From contig NC_064678.1 in NCBI RefSeq assembly GCF_023278565.1, positions 2,108,001-2,172,000 of the forward strand: a stretch of 64,000 nt of DNA, written 5' to 3'. The notes under the pieces are model-generated. The model was not told where the DNA came from. It did not search any database and saw nothing but the letters and a program-made list of their open reading frames with translations. Positions 1-12,800 of the stretch are shown one piece after another. Each line of letters starts with the position of its first letter. Within the stretch, counting starts at the first letter, position 1. Origin of the DNA: Colletotrichum lupini (Eukaryota; Ascomycota; Sordariomycetes; Glomerellales; Glomerellaceae). The translations under genes were made by a program, and so were the position numbers.

Positions 1-251
1 CTCGAAAACATCTCGCCCGCCTGGGAAGGGTTCCTGATGGCTCCCCTGACGCGCGCTCACCAGTGGACAAGAGAAGAGGCTCTCATCCACATCATGGAGG
101 CCAGGAAGGACATTGCAGACAGGAGAATCCACGCGTACTTCCAGATGTGAGTCCACCTTCTGAGAGCTTTTCGAGTCTCTACTGACTGCTCTTCAGCTGG
201 TCTATATACGGAAAGAAGCCCGAGAAGGCTGTTGATACGACTGAGAACTAA
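1..251 (+). CDS. SAM-dependent methyltransferase, UMTA/LaeA-like, C-terminal end (partial)
   Basis: Only the 3' end lies in the window; the gene starts to the left. Frame 1 is open from base 1. It would hit TGA at 148, but a GTGAGT donor at 147 and a CAG acceptor ending at 196 (branch-like CTGAC near 183) remove it. Exons are 1-146 and 197-251. The spliced tail reads ...RRIHAYFQIWSIYGKKP... and ends at TAA 249-251. The R-x-IHAY...YGxKP tail is what I know from the C-termini of fungal TAM/UMTA-type methyltransferases related to LaeA, which act on secondary metabolism or small molecules. The SAM-binding core lies outside the window, so the family call rests on the tail alone and the substrate is unknown. 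Confidence 0.5.
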
Positions 252-1189
252 GCAAGAGTGTTCTGAATTGTGATATCGTCGGCTTCCGGAGTTTTCGCCC
301 AACAAACACTAATGGATGAGAAATACCGACATAACATTGTTTGATATACCTCTATAGACTTGTATGACAACAAAGCATATGTCGTCATTGCTTCTACTTG
401 TTGGCATTGGATAGTGATGAGATGTTCAATGTTGGGGCCTCAACCGTTCATGCGTATTTCGGCAAAATCCACATAAAGCTATCTGCTTTAAGGCACATTA
501 TCCTATTGCAAATTGGCTCCTCGGACATCAAAGGGTGTCTCTAAAGCGTATGCTGGACCAACTATTCGAATAGGCTGCGCTTTGCTATTGAACTTCATGT
601 TGACGCAATGCAGTAGCAGACACATACGGGGACTATGAGCATAGGAGAAGTCACCTGTTACTACTCCCAAGAGAGTGCATAGCAGCTACAGGAGTCCTTG
701 ACCTTCTGATGAGTACTCGGAATAAGCGCGCGAAATTTACAACTTTGGATGCGTGGTCTCGAGATCATGTGGTCTATCCGTGACCCGAATACCAGTTCAA
801 CGAAGTAGGAATGTGAATCATAACGTATCTTCATCGCGCCGCTTTCAAGCGGAAGCTAGTGCATATCACGTTATGGGAGACTGACTGAAGACAACTCAGC
901 TCTGTATCCGAGGATGTTGCCAAATGTATAGAGCGTTTGAGAACGTAGACAAGAATGGCTCGTTTTCGAAGTCAAGTTCACTTATATTGAGAATCTTACA
1001 ACACTCCAGATCGTAAGATGCCTGATGCACTGAACGCCAACAAAACCATCAACTGCTATACAGACAGAGGCACACTCCTTTCATTAACTCAGTATACCTG
1101 ACCAGGCAAAAAGGAAACAGCAGCCAGTTTTATGTCAAAAACTGCAAAAGAGAAGCACTTAATGCAAGGGCGGAATTTAACCACTGTAA
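252..1189. other. Intergenic, no gene seen
   Basis: This is the 3' flank of the methyltransferase gene, up to the tRNA. Reading frames are short and show no codon bias. I see no repeats or structured elements. Base composition is ordinary for the window. Confidence 0.6.
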
Positions 1190-1263
1190 CTCCCCGAGGT
1201 GGGCTCGAACCACCAACCTCCAGATTAACAGTCTGACGCGCTAGCCAATTGTGCCATCGGGGA
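1190..1263 (-). tRNA. tRNA-Asn (anticodon GUU)
   Basis: The minus strand folds as a complete 74-nt cloverleaf. Acceptor arms TCCCCGA/TCGGGGA pair fully with discriminator G. The anticodon arm is TCAGA-CTGTTAA-TCTGG, placing GTT at positions 34-36. The T-arm is GGTGG-TTCGAGC-CCACC, which also carries the B-box of the internal pol III promoter. The D-arm (GCAC/GCGC) contains one A-C mismatch. There is no intron. It is the only convincing tRNA in the window, and I see no clean downstream T-run terminator. Confidence 0.93.
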
Positions 1264-1755
1264 TTTGAGCTTATTTGTTGTTGAAACCCTGCGACGATTT
1301 TGCGTCTATCAATGCAGCAGTCAGGCCATGGTAGGGTGGGCGACGGCCGCGACAGAGGTAACCTTCTCGGAACCTATCCGAAAGCGAACCCGCAAAACGG
1401 GGGTAAGCTGGTTGCCGGAAACAAGCGAGGAGAAAAACGAACCGAACGGCGCGAGTCCGACTCTCTCGACTCTTTTGTCCCTAGGGTGGTGGTTGTTTTC
1501 TTTCCCCACGCCAAATAAGCCCCGACTTCTAAGAATAATACCTACCCTATGGATACGTGCTACTTACCTTACCTGCTAGGCATTCCGCACCCCATGCCGC
1601 GGGGAGAAAAACCATTAGAACACGAACAAAGAAAACGCGAGAATAGAGAGATAGATAGCAGAGAAAATGCGATTCATATTGCCTGCTCAACGTCGCACAC
1701 GCAGATCCCAATTTCGACGAGCTTTTCTCAGCCCTCTTTTTTTTTTCCTGCTCGT

Positions 1756-1761
<6 letters not shown>

Positions 1762-1791
<30 letters not shown>
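1762..1791. repeat. (TC)15 microsatellite
   Basis: Fifteen uninterrupted TC units, preceded by a T-run at 1737-1746 and a CTCTAT lead-in. On the plus strand this resembles the pyrimidine tracts of fungal core promoters, but no gene starts downstream. Confidence 0.95.
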
Positions 1792-1794
<3 letters not shown>

Positions 1795-2646
1795 AGTCTT
1801 TCTTCCTCAATGCGCTGCTAATCCCGCCAACGAAAAGCCACCAAAAGCCTAGCGCTGCCAGCCAGGAAGGCCACAAGGCGGCGTCTAGCGGAGATGCCAA
1901 AATGACTGGCGCAGAAACAACCCGTGAATCACACATACACATCCTGTCGGGTCATCCATCGGCCATCCATGATCCCGCCCCCGGAAGGGGGGCGCTTTTG
2001 GGGCCTTGAGGCTCGCCGCGTCGGCTCCCACCTCCAGCCTCCCCCCCTGGGGCCTTTTTCGACTTCATACCTACGTCGTCCCATCGAAACAAGGCGCGCG
2101 TCCGCGAAACCGTTAAGATTTGGTTCCCTCCTCTGCGTCCTTCGCGCGTTGCCAAGAAGCGGGAGAGCGGGCGCTGAGTAGGGACCAATATTCCTCGAAG
2201 ACGGTCTGAGCTTTTCGTTTTCCCGACTTGACTGAACGTGAGGAAGCTGGCCTTTTCTTTAGACTTTGACGCTTTCCCCGTGCAATCATCTTGCCCCCCC
2301 GACGTCAAAGAGGTTCAGAATTACCGTAATACCCGGTACATCCCAAAATCGCCATCATGGTTCGATTTCCCCATCCCTTAACGAGATGAGTGAGTGATCC
2401 ACGAGGCCTAGCTAGCATATCAGGTGGTCTGCGGAATTCCGTCCGTCCACACGCCAGTCACCAGAGAGACGCTTGTCGGCCGAAGCTTGTCAGCGCCTCG
2501 CGTCTAACTCGCTTCCTTTGCTGTCTCATTTTACCGCCTCCCGCCACCCATCCAAAGGTTACCACTTGGCGAGGGCAGTACTAATTTTATAGAGTTTGAC
2601 GTCGATTCAGTTTCGGGAATGGGGGACCTATGGTGAAGATGTAGCG

Positions 2647-2714
2647 TGAGTGAGTAAGTGAGTGAGCGCGCAGGCGTGTGAGTGTGAAGTATGTGTGTGC
2701 GTGTGTGTGTGTGA
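2647..2714. repeat. GTGAG/GT-rich degenerate repeat
   Basis: Repeated GTGA/GTGAG units grade into an imperfect (GT)n run just before a GC-rich stretch. This is simple-sequence DNA with no gene association. Confidence 0.7.
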
Positions 2715-5023
2715 CGCCGCACCGCCGCCATGCGTCCTTTTTCACAGTGAGAGGCTATGTCTGCGCTAAATCATTCATCAGATTCAACGGTCTCCTTTTC
2801 GGTGCCGTAAGTGCCGAAGTAGATGCCTAGATCCGCGGTAGGAGGAGGCCGCCGCCGAAACTGTCCTTTTCAGCTTGATCCGATGTCTCGTCTCATCGAG
2901 AAAAGTTGGGGAAAAAGGGGGCGCTGTTTGGGCGTACGGTGCACCAGACGACCACCACCGTACTCCTCCGTGTCCGTGATGCCTTCAACATCCGCCCCCA
3001 GCTAGGTTGATCGCCGTTGCCGTCTCCCCTCCCCTGAGTCCATGGCAGTGGTGTAGGTAGGCACGGGATGCGCCGGTTTCGGCAATCGGGATCCAGGCCA
3101 AGCCTCACACACACCCACTCCATGATCCATCAACATTCAAATATTCCGAAAGTTTGACGTGTCTGGGTAATGCCGGCCCATCGCGGATACCAGATTCCCG
3201 GTTGCCTAGACTAGCTGCGAGCGCGGTGTTCGGTACCACACAAAGCTGTCAAGCTAAAACCAAGAAGAAAAGGAACCAAAAAGTGCCTCAAAAGCTTCCA
3301 TGGAATGAACTCCGGATAAGGGAACCTGACTCGCGGACGAAGTGTAAATGCGCCCCGCGTCTGGTTGACGACCGCAACGACATTCGCTGGTCTAGCACAT
3401 CACGTTAGCCACAATTGGGACGATTTGGCGAGGGACGGAACGAAGACATGACCTACTGTAGTGTAGAGAGACGCACGCCGCGCACACCCGTCTCAGAAAA
3501 CAAAGTTTATCATGTCCGATAGTCTGGCAGACTTTCAGACTTTCCAGAAACCTTGTGGCGCGTGTCAGCCAACGTGAGTGATGCGGATGACAAGAGGAGG
3601 GCGTTAGTAACGCGCCACACCGTAGCCCAGCGTCAAACGTTTTGGGGCAGCAACCCTCAAAGGAATCCGTTAGTTGCGTGCTCTTGGTGCGCCAAACGCT
3701 CTTGATATGACGACCAAGTCATGCCATCCCGCAATGGCAACCTAGGCAATCCACCACCAGCACCCAACCAGCCAACCAACTAACCTCCATTTCGCAAACA
3801 GATTGGTCACTTTTAGAAGGGGGGCATTTCCGCGAGGCTACTAACAAGGTTGCCATCAACCCGGGCCAACTGTCCAAGGGCCATTTCCCGACGCTAGGAA
3901 GTCATGTCTGCATATCACTCTAATGCATCATCATCTGGAGTTGATTTGCCGTCTCCCTCTCTCACACTGCACTTCTCCTGAACGACAACGGGATCAATCG
4001 AAAGAGACTTCCACGCCACTCCGGATTCTCACCGGGTGATCCGTATGCCTATCAAACACTAGCTTGCGGGTTGGAGAACGGCAGAAGCCCCAAGGTGGCA
4101 AATGGTTGGACCCTGGTGACGGAAGTTTAACTGCATCAAGCCCTTGATGAGGGTCTTGAGAGATTTCTCGGGCCAGGGCGTAGGGCTTGACTATCATTGG
4201 CAACTGTCCGAGAAGATGGTTCATTGGGAATCTTTGTACAATGCCCTCGGAGGGACTAACACGGCAGGACAGTTGCTAGACATTATCGACGGGGTTCCAT
4301 CGTCCGACATAGTCTTAATCAAACTGGTGAAGGTACTCTCACATGTCGCAGCATGTTGTAGAAAGCTGAGAGATCGCGATCTCGTTGTTGATCAACGACA
4401 TGTCACCGAAGCACACGGCTTCCTATCCAGAGAGGGGAGGTGATGGGATGATCCGCACTCTATCGGAGACACAGAACTGCATCCCAAGGATCGGGGCATG
4501 AACGTCTCACACTTTACTTCATTTCCTGCCAGAAAGCGGAAACCCACGCAGCGTCATCATGGCGAGCGATGATCTCGCCAATCTCGGGCTTGGGGCATGC
4601 AGAAGTTGCAGTTGTGGATGCTAGTGTGTAGAGTTGGTACACCGCAAGGTGGTAGACTAACGGAGCGGTGGACGTCTTGCGCTCAGAAGCTGCGCATGTG
4701 CTGAAGAAGGCGCTGGCCGGTATTGGACCGGCCGTGCTGTGGCTTTCGCAGCACAGCAGAGGCCGTACAACGTTGCTTGATGATCTATGGTCTTGGGTGC
4801 AAGAAGCCGTCGAGAGATCGGGTGAGGCGTCCCGGCCGGGACGCAGTGACCAAAGGGAAGGAGACAAGCCAGGAAAAGGGGGACTCCAGTGAGGGGGAGA
4901 TTGACGGATGGCGGATGTTGTGACAAATGCTTGAGGTGCAGCAGATGGATATGTCGTTCGACAAAACATCAGGAACTTTTCCCCCTTGCACGCGTCGAAG
5001 ATCATGGAACCTATACAAGGGCA

Positions 5024-5038
5024 CCCCCCCCCCCCCCC
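5024..5038. repeat. C15 homopolymer
   Basis: Fifteen consecutive C residues in gene-free DNA. Exact length may be affected by sequencing error. Confidence 0.85.
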
Positions 5039-6895
5039 TGAAGCCAGGGACAGAGCGAACCTGACAACCATCAGGCCAAGCAGCCAACAGATACGCGCAC
5101 AGGGAAGCCCAAGCTGTGTTATCGAGCACGTGGAGGCAACAAGGTGACTGACGGCTGGCAGGGCGGATCCAACTCAGACCCGTTGGGGACTAAGTTGCGT
5201 TCAGCCACAGACCGAGGCAAAGAAATGGCGTTCGACGGCCGCGGGGTGCGCTTGTTTTGCGGAAATCCATGTGCCTGGAGCCGGTGGATAGCGAAAAAAG
5301 TTGGCGTGTTGAGCTAGCTGCGCCGAGTAAAGTGTCGATAATGAGCATAGGCCGAGTCAGAGAGACACAGCGTCAATCAGGTTCGACCGTATCATTGTCG
5401 ACCGCGGAAGCGCCAGACGTTTGGCTTTGGGAAACAAAAGCCAAGGCGAATTAGGAGCCAAGAGGATGGTCAAGCCGTCCCGGCGGCCATGATTCGTTCC
5501 ACGAGGCCAGCGACCGGTCCTTCTTAGCTCGCAGCGCTTGTCATGCTGTGAACTGTCAGAGCCCTGGTCACAGGTCAGTGGTGGAAATCCTCTACGAATC
5601 GTCTTGGAGTGGCTTTCTTAGCCTTGGTCTTGCAGCATTCAAGTGGCATGCAAGTATCCAGTGTTCACCTAAGCAACGGAAGGTTTTCAAGTATGAGATA
5701 TGGCTGGGGAACAGGCATCAGAATCAGGATTGCATGACTGTGCCTCGGGAAGGACTAGCGGCCCACGGTGAGAGTCGAGCAAGAGACACCGGGCTCGCGG
5801 AGAGCGGAGCCAAGGTCGAATGCGTGGGTTGAGACGGCGATGACCTCCGAAGAGCTTGCTAGGATGAGGGCCAGAGGTTGTCACAAGGCCGGGGCTTGGC
5901 AACGGCGGCCGGGGGTTGGAACTTGGGCTCCAGAGTACACTACTTGTAGAGCGAAGAGGTGGTTTCGTTGGCTCATGGATATGGCGTCTGTTAGGATGGT
6001 GGAGAGAGTTGAGGGGTGGGCACGGCACGAGAAAAGTCGGACGTCGGGTCCAACTTCCAGGCCCATACTGCGTAGACGACGGGCCATGGCCGGTGAGGTA
6101 GTGCTGTTTCTCTGCATGGTGTAGCAAGCAGCTTTGGGCTGGTATCCGCAGTGTGAACATGGTCAGGTCAGGTTAGGCCCATGGCGGTGATGCTCGCTCG
6201 GTGTGTACAGTATAAGGTAGGTAGGGTATCCGTTGGTAAGTGTGGGAACTCTTGAGTGCGAGCCTGCCTGCGAGGGACGGGCCCAGGAGTCGGGTAGAGA
6301 TGGATGGACAAACTGTCCGTGAGGTAACCGTATGTGTGTAGCAGATTACTACCTAGTGTATCGGTTCATGCCAACTTTCAGGGAAGAGGCAGATGAAGGA
6401 AGCATTAGGGCCATTGTTGCTCGCTTCTTCCTGCCCTGTCCCAGACGAGGGTACGGTTGGTCTTGCTGCAGTTCAAGGGTTGTTGTTGCTGTATCGGTAT
6501 CCGTACATACCTAGGTAGGTATTGTTGGAGACTTGCAGTCGAGTGACCAGTTGCTGCGGTGGACAGTGGAGGTCAAAAAAGAACTGAAGGGCGCTAGATT
6601 AACAAGGCAAAGCGCAGATTTCGTTTGACACCAACCCGAGGTAGGCAAGGGCCGCAAGGCCTGTGGTGAGACTCGATGTACTATGCAGGAGATTGTAGAG
6701 GTAGGTGCTAGGTGGGTGCACACAACACTCACCTGTTCCTGCCCCCGGCTCCATTACCGACCGGCTACTACTGGCTAGTGTTTCCCGATCAGGCAACCTG
6801 GGTATTTCTAAATATAGCCAGATGCAAGGCAACCATCTGACCGGGGGTATCGGGGGAAAGGCCAATCATCTGGCACCTGCCATCCGCTTCCTGAC

Positions 6896-6917
6896 TTTTT
6901 TTTTTTTTTTTTTTTTT
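6896..6917. repeat. T22 homopolymer
   Basis: Twenty-two consecutive T residues followed by CAG. No intron or terminator context was identified. Confidence 0.9.
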
Positions 6918-9057
6918 CAGTCTTCCTTGGTCCTCATTCTCTTCCCTTCCTCGCTTCCAAGAATGCAAGCATGGAAGATTCCTTTCTCAAGACCCCTCTC
7001 CCTGACCGCCAGCGGTACCACAAAAAGGTCTGTGAGGTTTCCCCAGCTTTAATTCAAAGAAGAGCGATGGAAAAAAATAAAATAAAAAAGTAGCCACCGG
7101 GGCAAGATGGGCTCGGCAAATCGGCTCCTTGCGCTGGGGAACGGCGGAACTAACCTTGTTCAGTCATAGAAGGTACCTTGCAGTGTCTGACCCATCGCTT
7201 CCACTGCCCTTGCCTTTCATCAGTATCAGTATCCGTAAAAGTACCTCGAAAAGTACTCCGTTCTCCGTACCTTCCATGAGGTGGCTTGTACCTTCTGTCT
7301 GGAGTTCGATCTGGCCGCGCTTACCTTAGCATTGTTTACCGTATGTATGGAAGGAGGAAGCAACAGCAGAAGCGGGAGTGCCTTCCACCTTCCCAATTCC
7401 TCACTACCTAGGTACTTGCTATGGAGTTCAGCTACTTTGGTTTGGAAGGCGAGAGGGAACAATTGAGCCTTTTGGTACAGCGTGCTAGCCGAGATACGTT
7501 ACCTTGAAATTCCCCTCACAAAGTCGGGAAGCCACGCCGCGCGACGGGTAATGCCAAGACTTCGGCGCAACGATCAATCGAGACAATACAGCTGTGTCTT
7601 CCCCCGATGGCTTAGGTAGCTGCTAGCGTCCACCGGCAACAGGAGCCCTCCACTGGTTCCTCGGTCCTCCAAAGTCCAAGACTCAAAAGTGCTTGTCGAT
7701 TTAAGAAACTTCAGCCCAGAGGAAAGAGCAAAGACGTCATCATGGGGCCATGTTCCAAGCAATTCTTACCTAACCTACTCTGAACGTGGTTTGGCCCTCT
7801 CACTACTCGACGTTCTCTTTCTCTCTAATGCGTAGGGGTAGGGACTCTCCCTTCACCATCCTGGATGCCTCGGGTCATGAACTTTTGCATTTCTCGGCTT
7901 CACTTTACTCTAATCGAGCCCACGCTAGCGGCTGGATCGATGACATGAGACGACAACCTCTCGCTTCACTTGACTTCTCCAGGGAAATCACAAATGTTGA
8001 GGCGGTAAAATCCACAAGACCGCACCAAAGTGGCCCGTCTGGAGACTGGCACCGCGCAGACGGACATGATCCTGTCAACATGCACATCATCCGCCTTCAA
8101 GACAAGGTCTGCCGTCGGTTAGGCTCATTGTTTCGCTGTATCCCCGCGGATACAGACTACAGACATATGGATACATAGCAGAGTACTACTTTGTCTTCGT
8201 ACTGTACCTCCCGTCACTGACAGTCGAGACAGTATTCCCAGCTCTGTCGACAGCCGGCCAACCACGTCTGGCCATGAATCCATCATAGTCACCAAGCTTC
8301 TTCGCCCACACCCTTCCCACCTTGCTAAACTCCATCTGGTATGAGAGTCGGCCATTCATGGTGCTGCTACGCCCCCCCAGTCTTTGGCCTCCCTTCGACG
8401 TTCCTTTCTGCTCCGCTAAGCGGTGGAACTCCGACGCTTCCCCTGCCGATTGTGCCCGGTGTGCCGCTCGAGGCATGGTGGGGAAGGACGGCCCTGCGCA
8501 TTTTCCAGAAGCCCAGTAGAAATGCCAACAATTTTACAGCAATTAACGATAATAAACGAGAATGACCGCTGCCGCCCACGAACGGTGAACCCACGACGGA
8601 GACGGGCGGATCAGTATGAGCGAATTACCCATATCCATATGATATGATACCCCTCGCCTCGCCGCCGATGAAGAGTACGTACCATCTGTCCGTACTCTTT
8701 CGTCTGCAGAGTACGGACGGAGACCGGATACACCATGGTCTTGGAAGTTGGGCTTGCAAATTCTCCAAGAGTCCAACCCCCCATCGAATCGACGTCCCAC
8801 GCTCTGATCAGTCATCATTACCCTCGACTCCAAGCCCCCTCCCCTGGTGGACAGCAACGGCCCCCTTGGAGACCTAGGACCCGGCCGGCAAGGAGAAGCA
8901 TTGGCAAAGGAAAATCTGCTAGTCACTCGGCCGACGATATGCCATAGATTGACATCTGGCAGCATAGCTGCCCGTTTGAACCCCCGAGCCTAGGGCTGTT
9001 ATGCTCACCCAGCCGCCCATGCCCTGTCCCCGGCTCGGACTCGCAGCGGATAAACTA

Positions 9058-9824
9058 GGGCGAGGATATCCTGCCAGCAGCTCCCGCTATTCTGCACCCA
9101 AGTGTGGCTGCGGCAGGCCCTGCCTCCGACTACGGAGCCCAGCTACCTATACCTACCTACCTACTTACCTACCTACTTACTTACCTACTTATAACTACTA
9201 CTTCGTTAACCTCGCCGTCGCTACTACTACTATTATTATTAATTAAAGCTATTCCTAACGTTAATATACTATAAAAAGAGAATAATTATAAAGTTAACGA
9301 TCCCTTTATTTATTAATATAACTACGTAAAATATAACTACTTATTTTATAACTAGCGCTACCCTATTTAAAGCTAGAGTAGTACTTAACGAAGCTATTTA
9401 TAAAATAATAATCGTAATTAAAAGTAGTAACGCTTTATAAAGTTAACTTACTTAAATAAATATTATAAATCCTCGACCTCGTCCTAGCTTTTTAAATAAG
9501 TTAATTAAGTAGCTAAGTAGTTAAATAGCTAGGTAATTAGGCTAATTAGGCTAATTTAATAAAATTATTAACTTAAGCTAATTCGTTAACTTAGGCTAAT
9601 TCGTTAACTTAAGCTAATACGTCGACTTAAGCTAACGTATCGATTACTATACTTTTTATTAAAATAATTTAAGTTAATTACCGGCCTCTAATTAGCCTAG
9701 CCTATTTAAATACTAACTACGCAGAGCTTAGCTTATATATATACCCGAGACCGGTAGTTGTATAGCGGCCGTAGCTACACTTGGGTGCAGAATAGCGGGA
9801 GCTGCTGGCAGGATATCCTCGCCC
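9058..9824. mobile_element. RIP-mutated element with 57-bp terminal inverted repeats (MITE-like or DNA transposon remnant)
   Basis: The ends are inverted copies. 9058-9114 and the reverse complement of 9768-9824 match for 48 consecutive bases and then differ at two positions, both G on the left and A on the right in TG-to-TA context. Directly outside lies TAAACTA on each side (9051-9057 and 9825-9831), a 7-bp target duplication; a 5-bp AAACT alternative exists if the repeat starts one base earlier. The interior from about 9190 to 9720 is very AT-rich and almost lacks CA and TG dinucleotides, the footprint of RIP. No transposase frame survives. At 767 bp it fits a non-autonomous element; the superfamily cannot be fixed from a 5-7-bp duplication. 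Confidence 0.8.
9571..9642. repeat. Four tandem 18-bp units inside the element
   Basis: Four successive 18-bp units begin ACTTAAGCTAA or ACTTAGGCTAA, at 9571, 9589, 9607 and 9625. The first three are closely similar and the fourth diverges in its second half. They lie in the RIP-mutated core and may be subterminal transposase-binding repeats or simple tandem duplications. Confidence 0.7.
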
Positions 9825-12800
9825 TAAACTACCTTCATCAGTAAAAGTCCATGGCAGAGTCGCATCTTCTCCGCACCGAAGAGTTCTCGACGCGGAGCAA
9901 AGCTTGGAGACCCTGGCCAAGCCCATTGTCGAATGAAGGCCCAGGATAATTGAGGTCATGCGCCATATCAACAAATCACCGCCATCCACTCTGCTGATTG
10001 GCATCGCTTGCATGCGTCCAACTCTTGAGTCTCTGCATCTCTGCATCGCTGCATCTCTCTAGGTACCTCTGGCTCTGTGTCTGTGGCTGATCAGTGTGCG
10101 TCCACCGACCAACCCACTGATCGGACGGCAACTGCACTCTGCAGTGTGGTACTAGCTCGACATTTTGCCCTTTTCACCGCCTCCTATCCATCGAAAACAT
10201 GGTTGGCCTGCCTCGCTTGGCTTGCAGCGTCTTCTGCTACAGCCTACCAGCACGCATCCTGATTCCCCTGTGTGGCTTCTGCCAAGGTAGCGCTTGACAA
10301 ACATGGCGGATCGGGACGGGAGGAAAGCTAGCCCCGAGACTCCGCTAGTTCCGTGGCGACTTCGCAGCTGGACTGGCTATCCACAGATCTTGAGGGAGGC
10401 TCACGGTCTCACCGGGCTGCCGGGCTTGTGGATTTTCAGAAGCTACAGAAATACAGCGGGCAGCAGTGTGTGGGAGGACGGGATTACAAAAACACCACTT
10501 TCTGTGGGCGCCGTGGCACGAACAGTGTGTTGGGGAGGTAGATCTCTTTCCCTAGCCTCGAGGCTTCCGGGACACCCCATGCGTCTACTCACCGCGCTCG
10601 GCCGTCGCGGCTCGCACAACGTCCAACTCACATATGCGGGTCGGTGATGCGCACAGGGTTTCCCTTTGCCCTGTCGGTCAAAGAGCCAATGGTAGCTGGC
10701 GGCCGCAATGTTTCCACCATCATACTGCGATCAGCCCGCGCTGTGCCCGCGCGCTGTCTGAAATTTCCCACCATCTCGACGTGACGGCGGCAGTGGGGGC
10801 ATGTCAAGTCCGCCATCTGCAGGGCCGATTCCGAACCCAACATGGCTCCTTGGAGGACTCTCTAGTTGAGACCTTGACACGTCCCGAGCGCGGGATCGTC
10901 TTTGCGCCCAAATCAAGCACGGCGGCGGATGTCGATCACCAACAAGTCTACCGGAGACGGAGCGAACGGCGTGCCCTAAATCGCTGCCTGTCGGCGACTT
11001 AACGAGTGAGGTGCCGCCTGTCCCAATGCTATGCATCATCGGCAGACAGCTAGCGTACTATGGAACGTTGCGTCTCTCAGCCCCATCCGACGCATCATAC
11101 GCATGACATTGCTGATGTTGCCGAATATGGAAAAGACAGAGGAGAGAAAAAATAATTATGTGGCTCCAGATCAGCAAATGCCGTCTCCCAGAGGACCCTG
11201 AGAGCTGAAATGCCCCGGTACCCGAGAAGTCTCTCCAATGCACTCGAAAGCCAAAGCACGCGGTGTGAATTTGGCCGAAATCTCGCAGACAACGTGAAAG
11301 AAGGTTATTTAAGAATAGAAACCCGCCTTGCCGAATACGGCAAGCACCAGATGCCCTCAACCATGCTTCTGCATGGATATTGGGAGGAGGACACCATATC
11401 AGAGCCTCAGGCTACTGGTCACTCTTCGCCAGCCAATCGACTGAGACACACAGTAACTTCGGTCGGAGATGGGGAGGGGGAAAAAATGTGCCATGATGAG
11501 GTGCTTTTGTTGCCAGAGGCTCGCTGACGCTCACATCACCGTATGGACCGGATTACGCAGACGGGCCGAGAAGCGTATGTTGATGTCAAGATGATGCAGG
11601 TTTCTTTCGACTCTCCTGCACCGCCGACCTCTGAGGCTTTGTACGCTTCTTGTTCCTGCATTTCCTGCATCGTAACTTCGGACGGTCGGTAGGTCACGTC
11701 CGGCGGCCGCTCTCCGACCTGCCTTCAACGACTGGAAGCTGGCAAGCTGCCTCCCATTTACCTCGGTTCCTTGGACCCTAAGAGAGAGCGCCCACATCTC
11801 CAAGATTCCAACATCCCGCCCAGCAAGGCCAAACCCACTCGTGATGTCTCTTCGGAAGATTATCTCGCTGCTGCTTCACACCGCTGCTGGCCAACAAATG
11901 ACTGACTCCATATCAATGTTTGGTGTGCTGGTCCTGGTGTGTTCTGTGTCATGAAAGGACATCCCTGACAGTCTGACAGGGTTGACAGGAGAGCCATACG
12001 GGGCGGTCAGGCACAAAGAAGCGGACCTCACGCGGGCCCGGCCAGAGACGGGCGACCCTTGACACGCGCGCGCACTCATCGGCCTGTGTGGAAGCTGACT
12101 TGCTGGACGGCGTTGAGAACAGCCACCGCCACGACATACGCAGTAAGCGTCACGTCCCCGAGAGCCGGCACAGACAGGTTGACGGTATGTTGCTGGTTGC
12201 GCTAAGCGGTGACACCAGGTGCCTCGTGGTTTGTGATGGCTATCTGAGATCTCGTTGACAATTCGGGAAAGTTGCTTATGACGAGCCCCCCGTTCATGTT
12301 TCTCATTCCAGGGCTGGAAAAGCAGAGCATGGGTCAGATACCCTAGCAGCGCACGCCAAAAATGGACACGAGAAACTGCTGTTTCAGCCAACCAGAACCA
12401 GAAAGACGCCCTGCAACTCCGATCTCCTGGCCCCTTGCAGATTGGTAGAGGCATGTTCAAACAACGACAAGAGACAAGAGCAAGAGATGGAAGCCCTGGG
12501 TAGAAGCGACCCGCGCTCAACCCCAGCGCGGCGGAGCAGACATTTGAGGGGGGGGGGGGGCATTCTGAGAAGGCTTCGGAGGAAATGCGACGAGACCTCG
12601 GGAGACAGAGATCCCCCAAGGAGATTCATTCTACTTGAGACGGCGCTCCAAAGCATCACGTCTTGTTCTTGCTGGGGAAGGGGGATCGAATTAACGTTTT
12701 TTTGTCTTTGAATTAGTCTTCTCCACCGACCTCTCACTCTGACTCGCTGCTACTCGATGCACCCGCCTACACTACGGATACCAAGCAAAAAGGCAAGCTA

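Larger units (their letters stand above)
1264..9050. other. Gene-free stretch with simple repeats
   Basis: No reading frame here has convincing codon bias, conserved motifs and a splice structure. The most protein-like scraps are plus-strand frames around 4144-4443 and 4668-4892, possibly gene remnants, but neither resembles a family I know. The stretch carries homopolymer and microsatellite tracts (separate entries) and many TACCTACC/GGTAGGTA-type motifs such as those near 6220, 6500 and 9150. The length without a gene is unusual for a fungal chromosome. Confidence 0.5.

Noticed and set aside
11876..12619. A 247-codon minus-strand open frame
   Set aside because: Arg/Ser/Pro-rich composition without domain, codon bias or plausible leader. 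A chance frame in GC-rich DNA.
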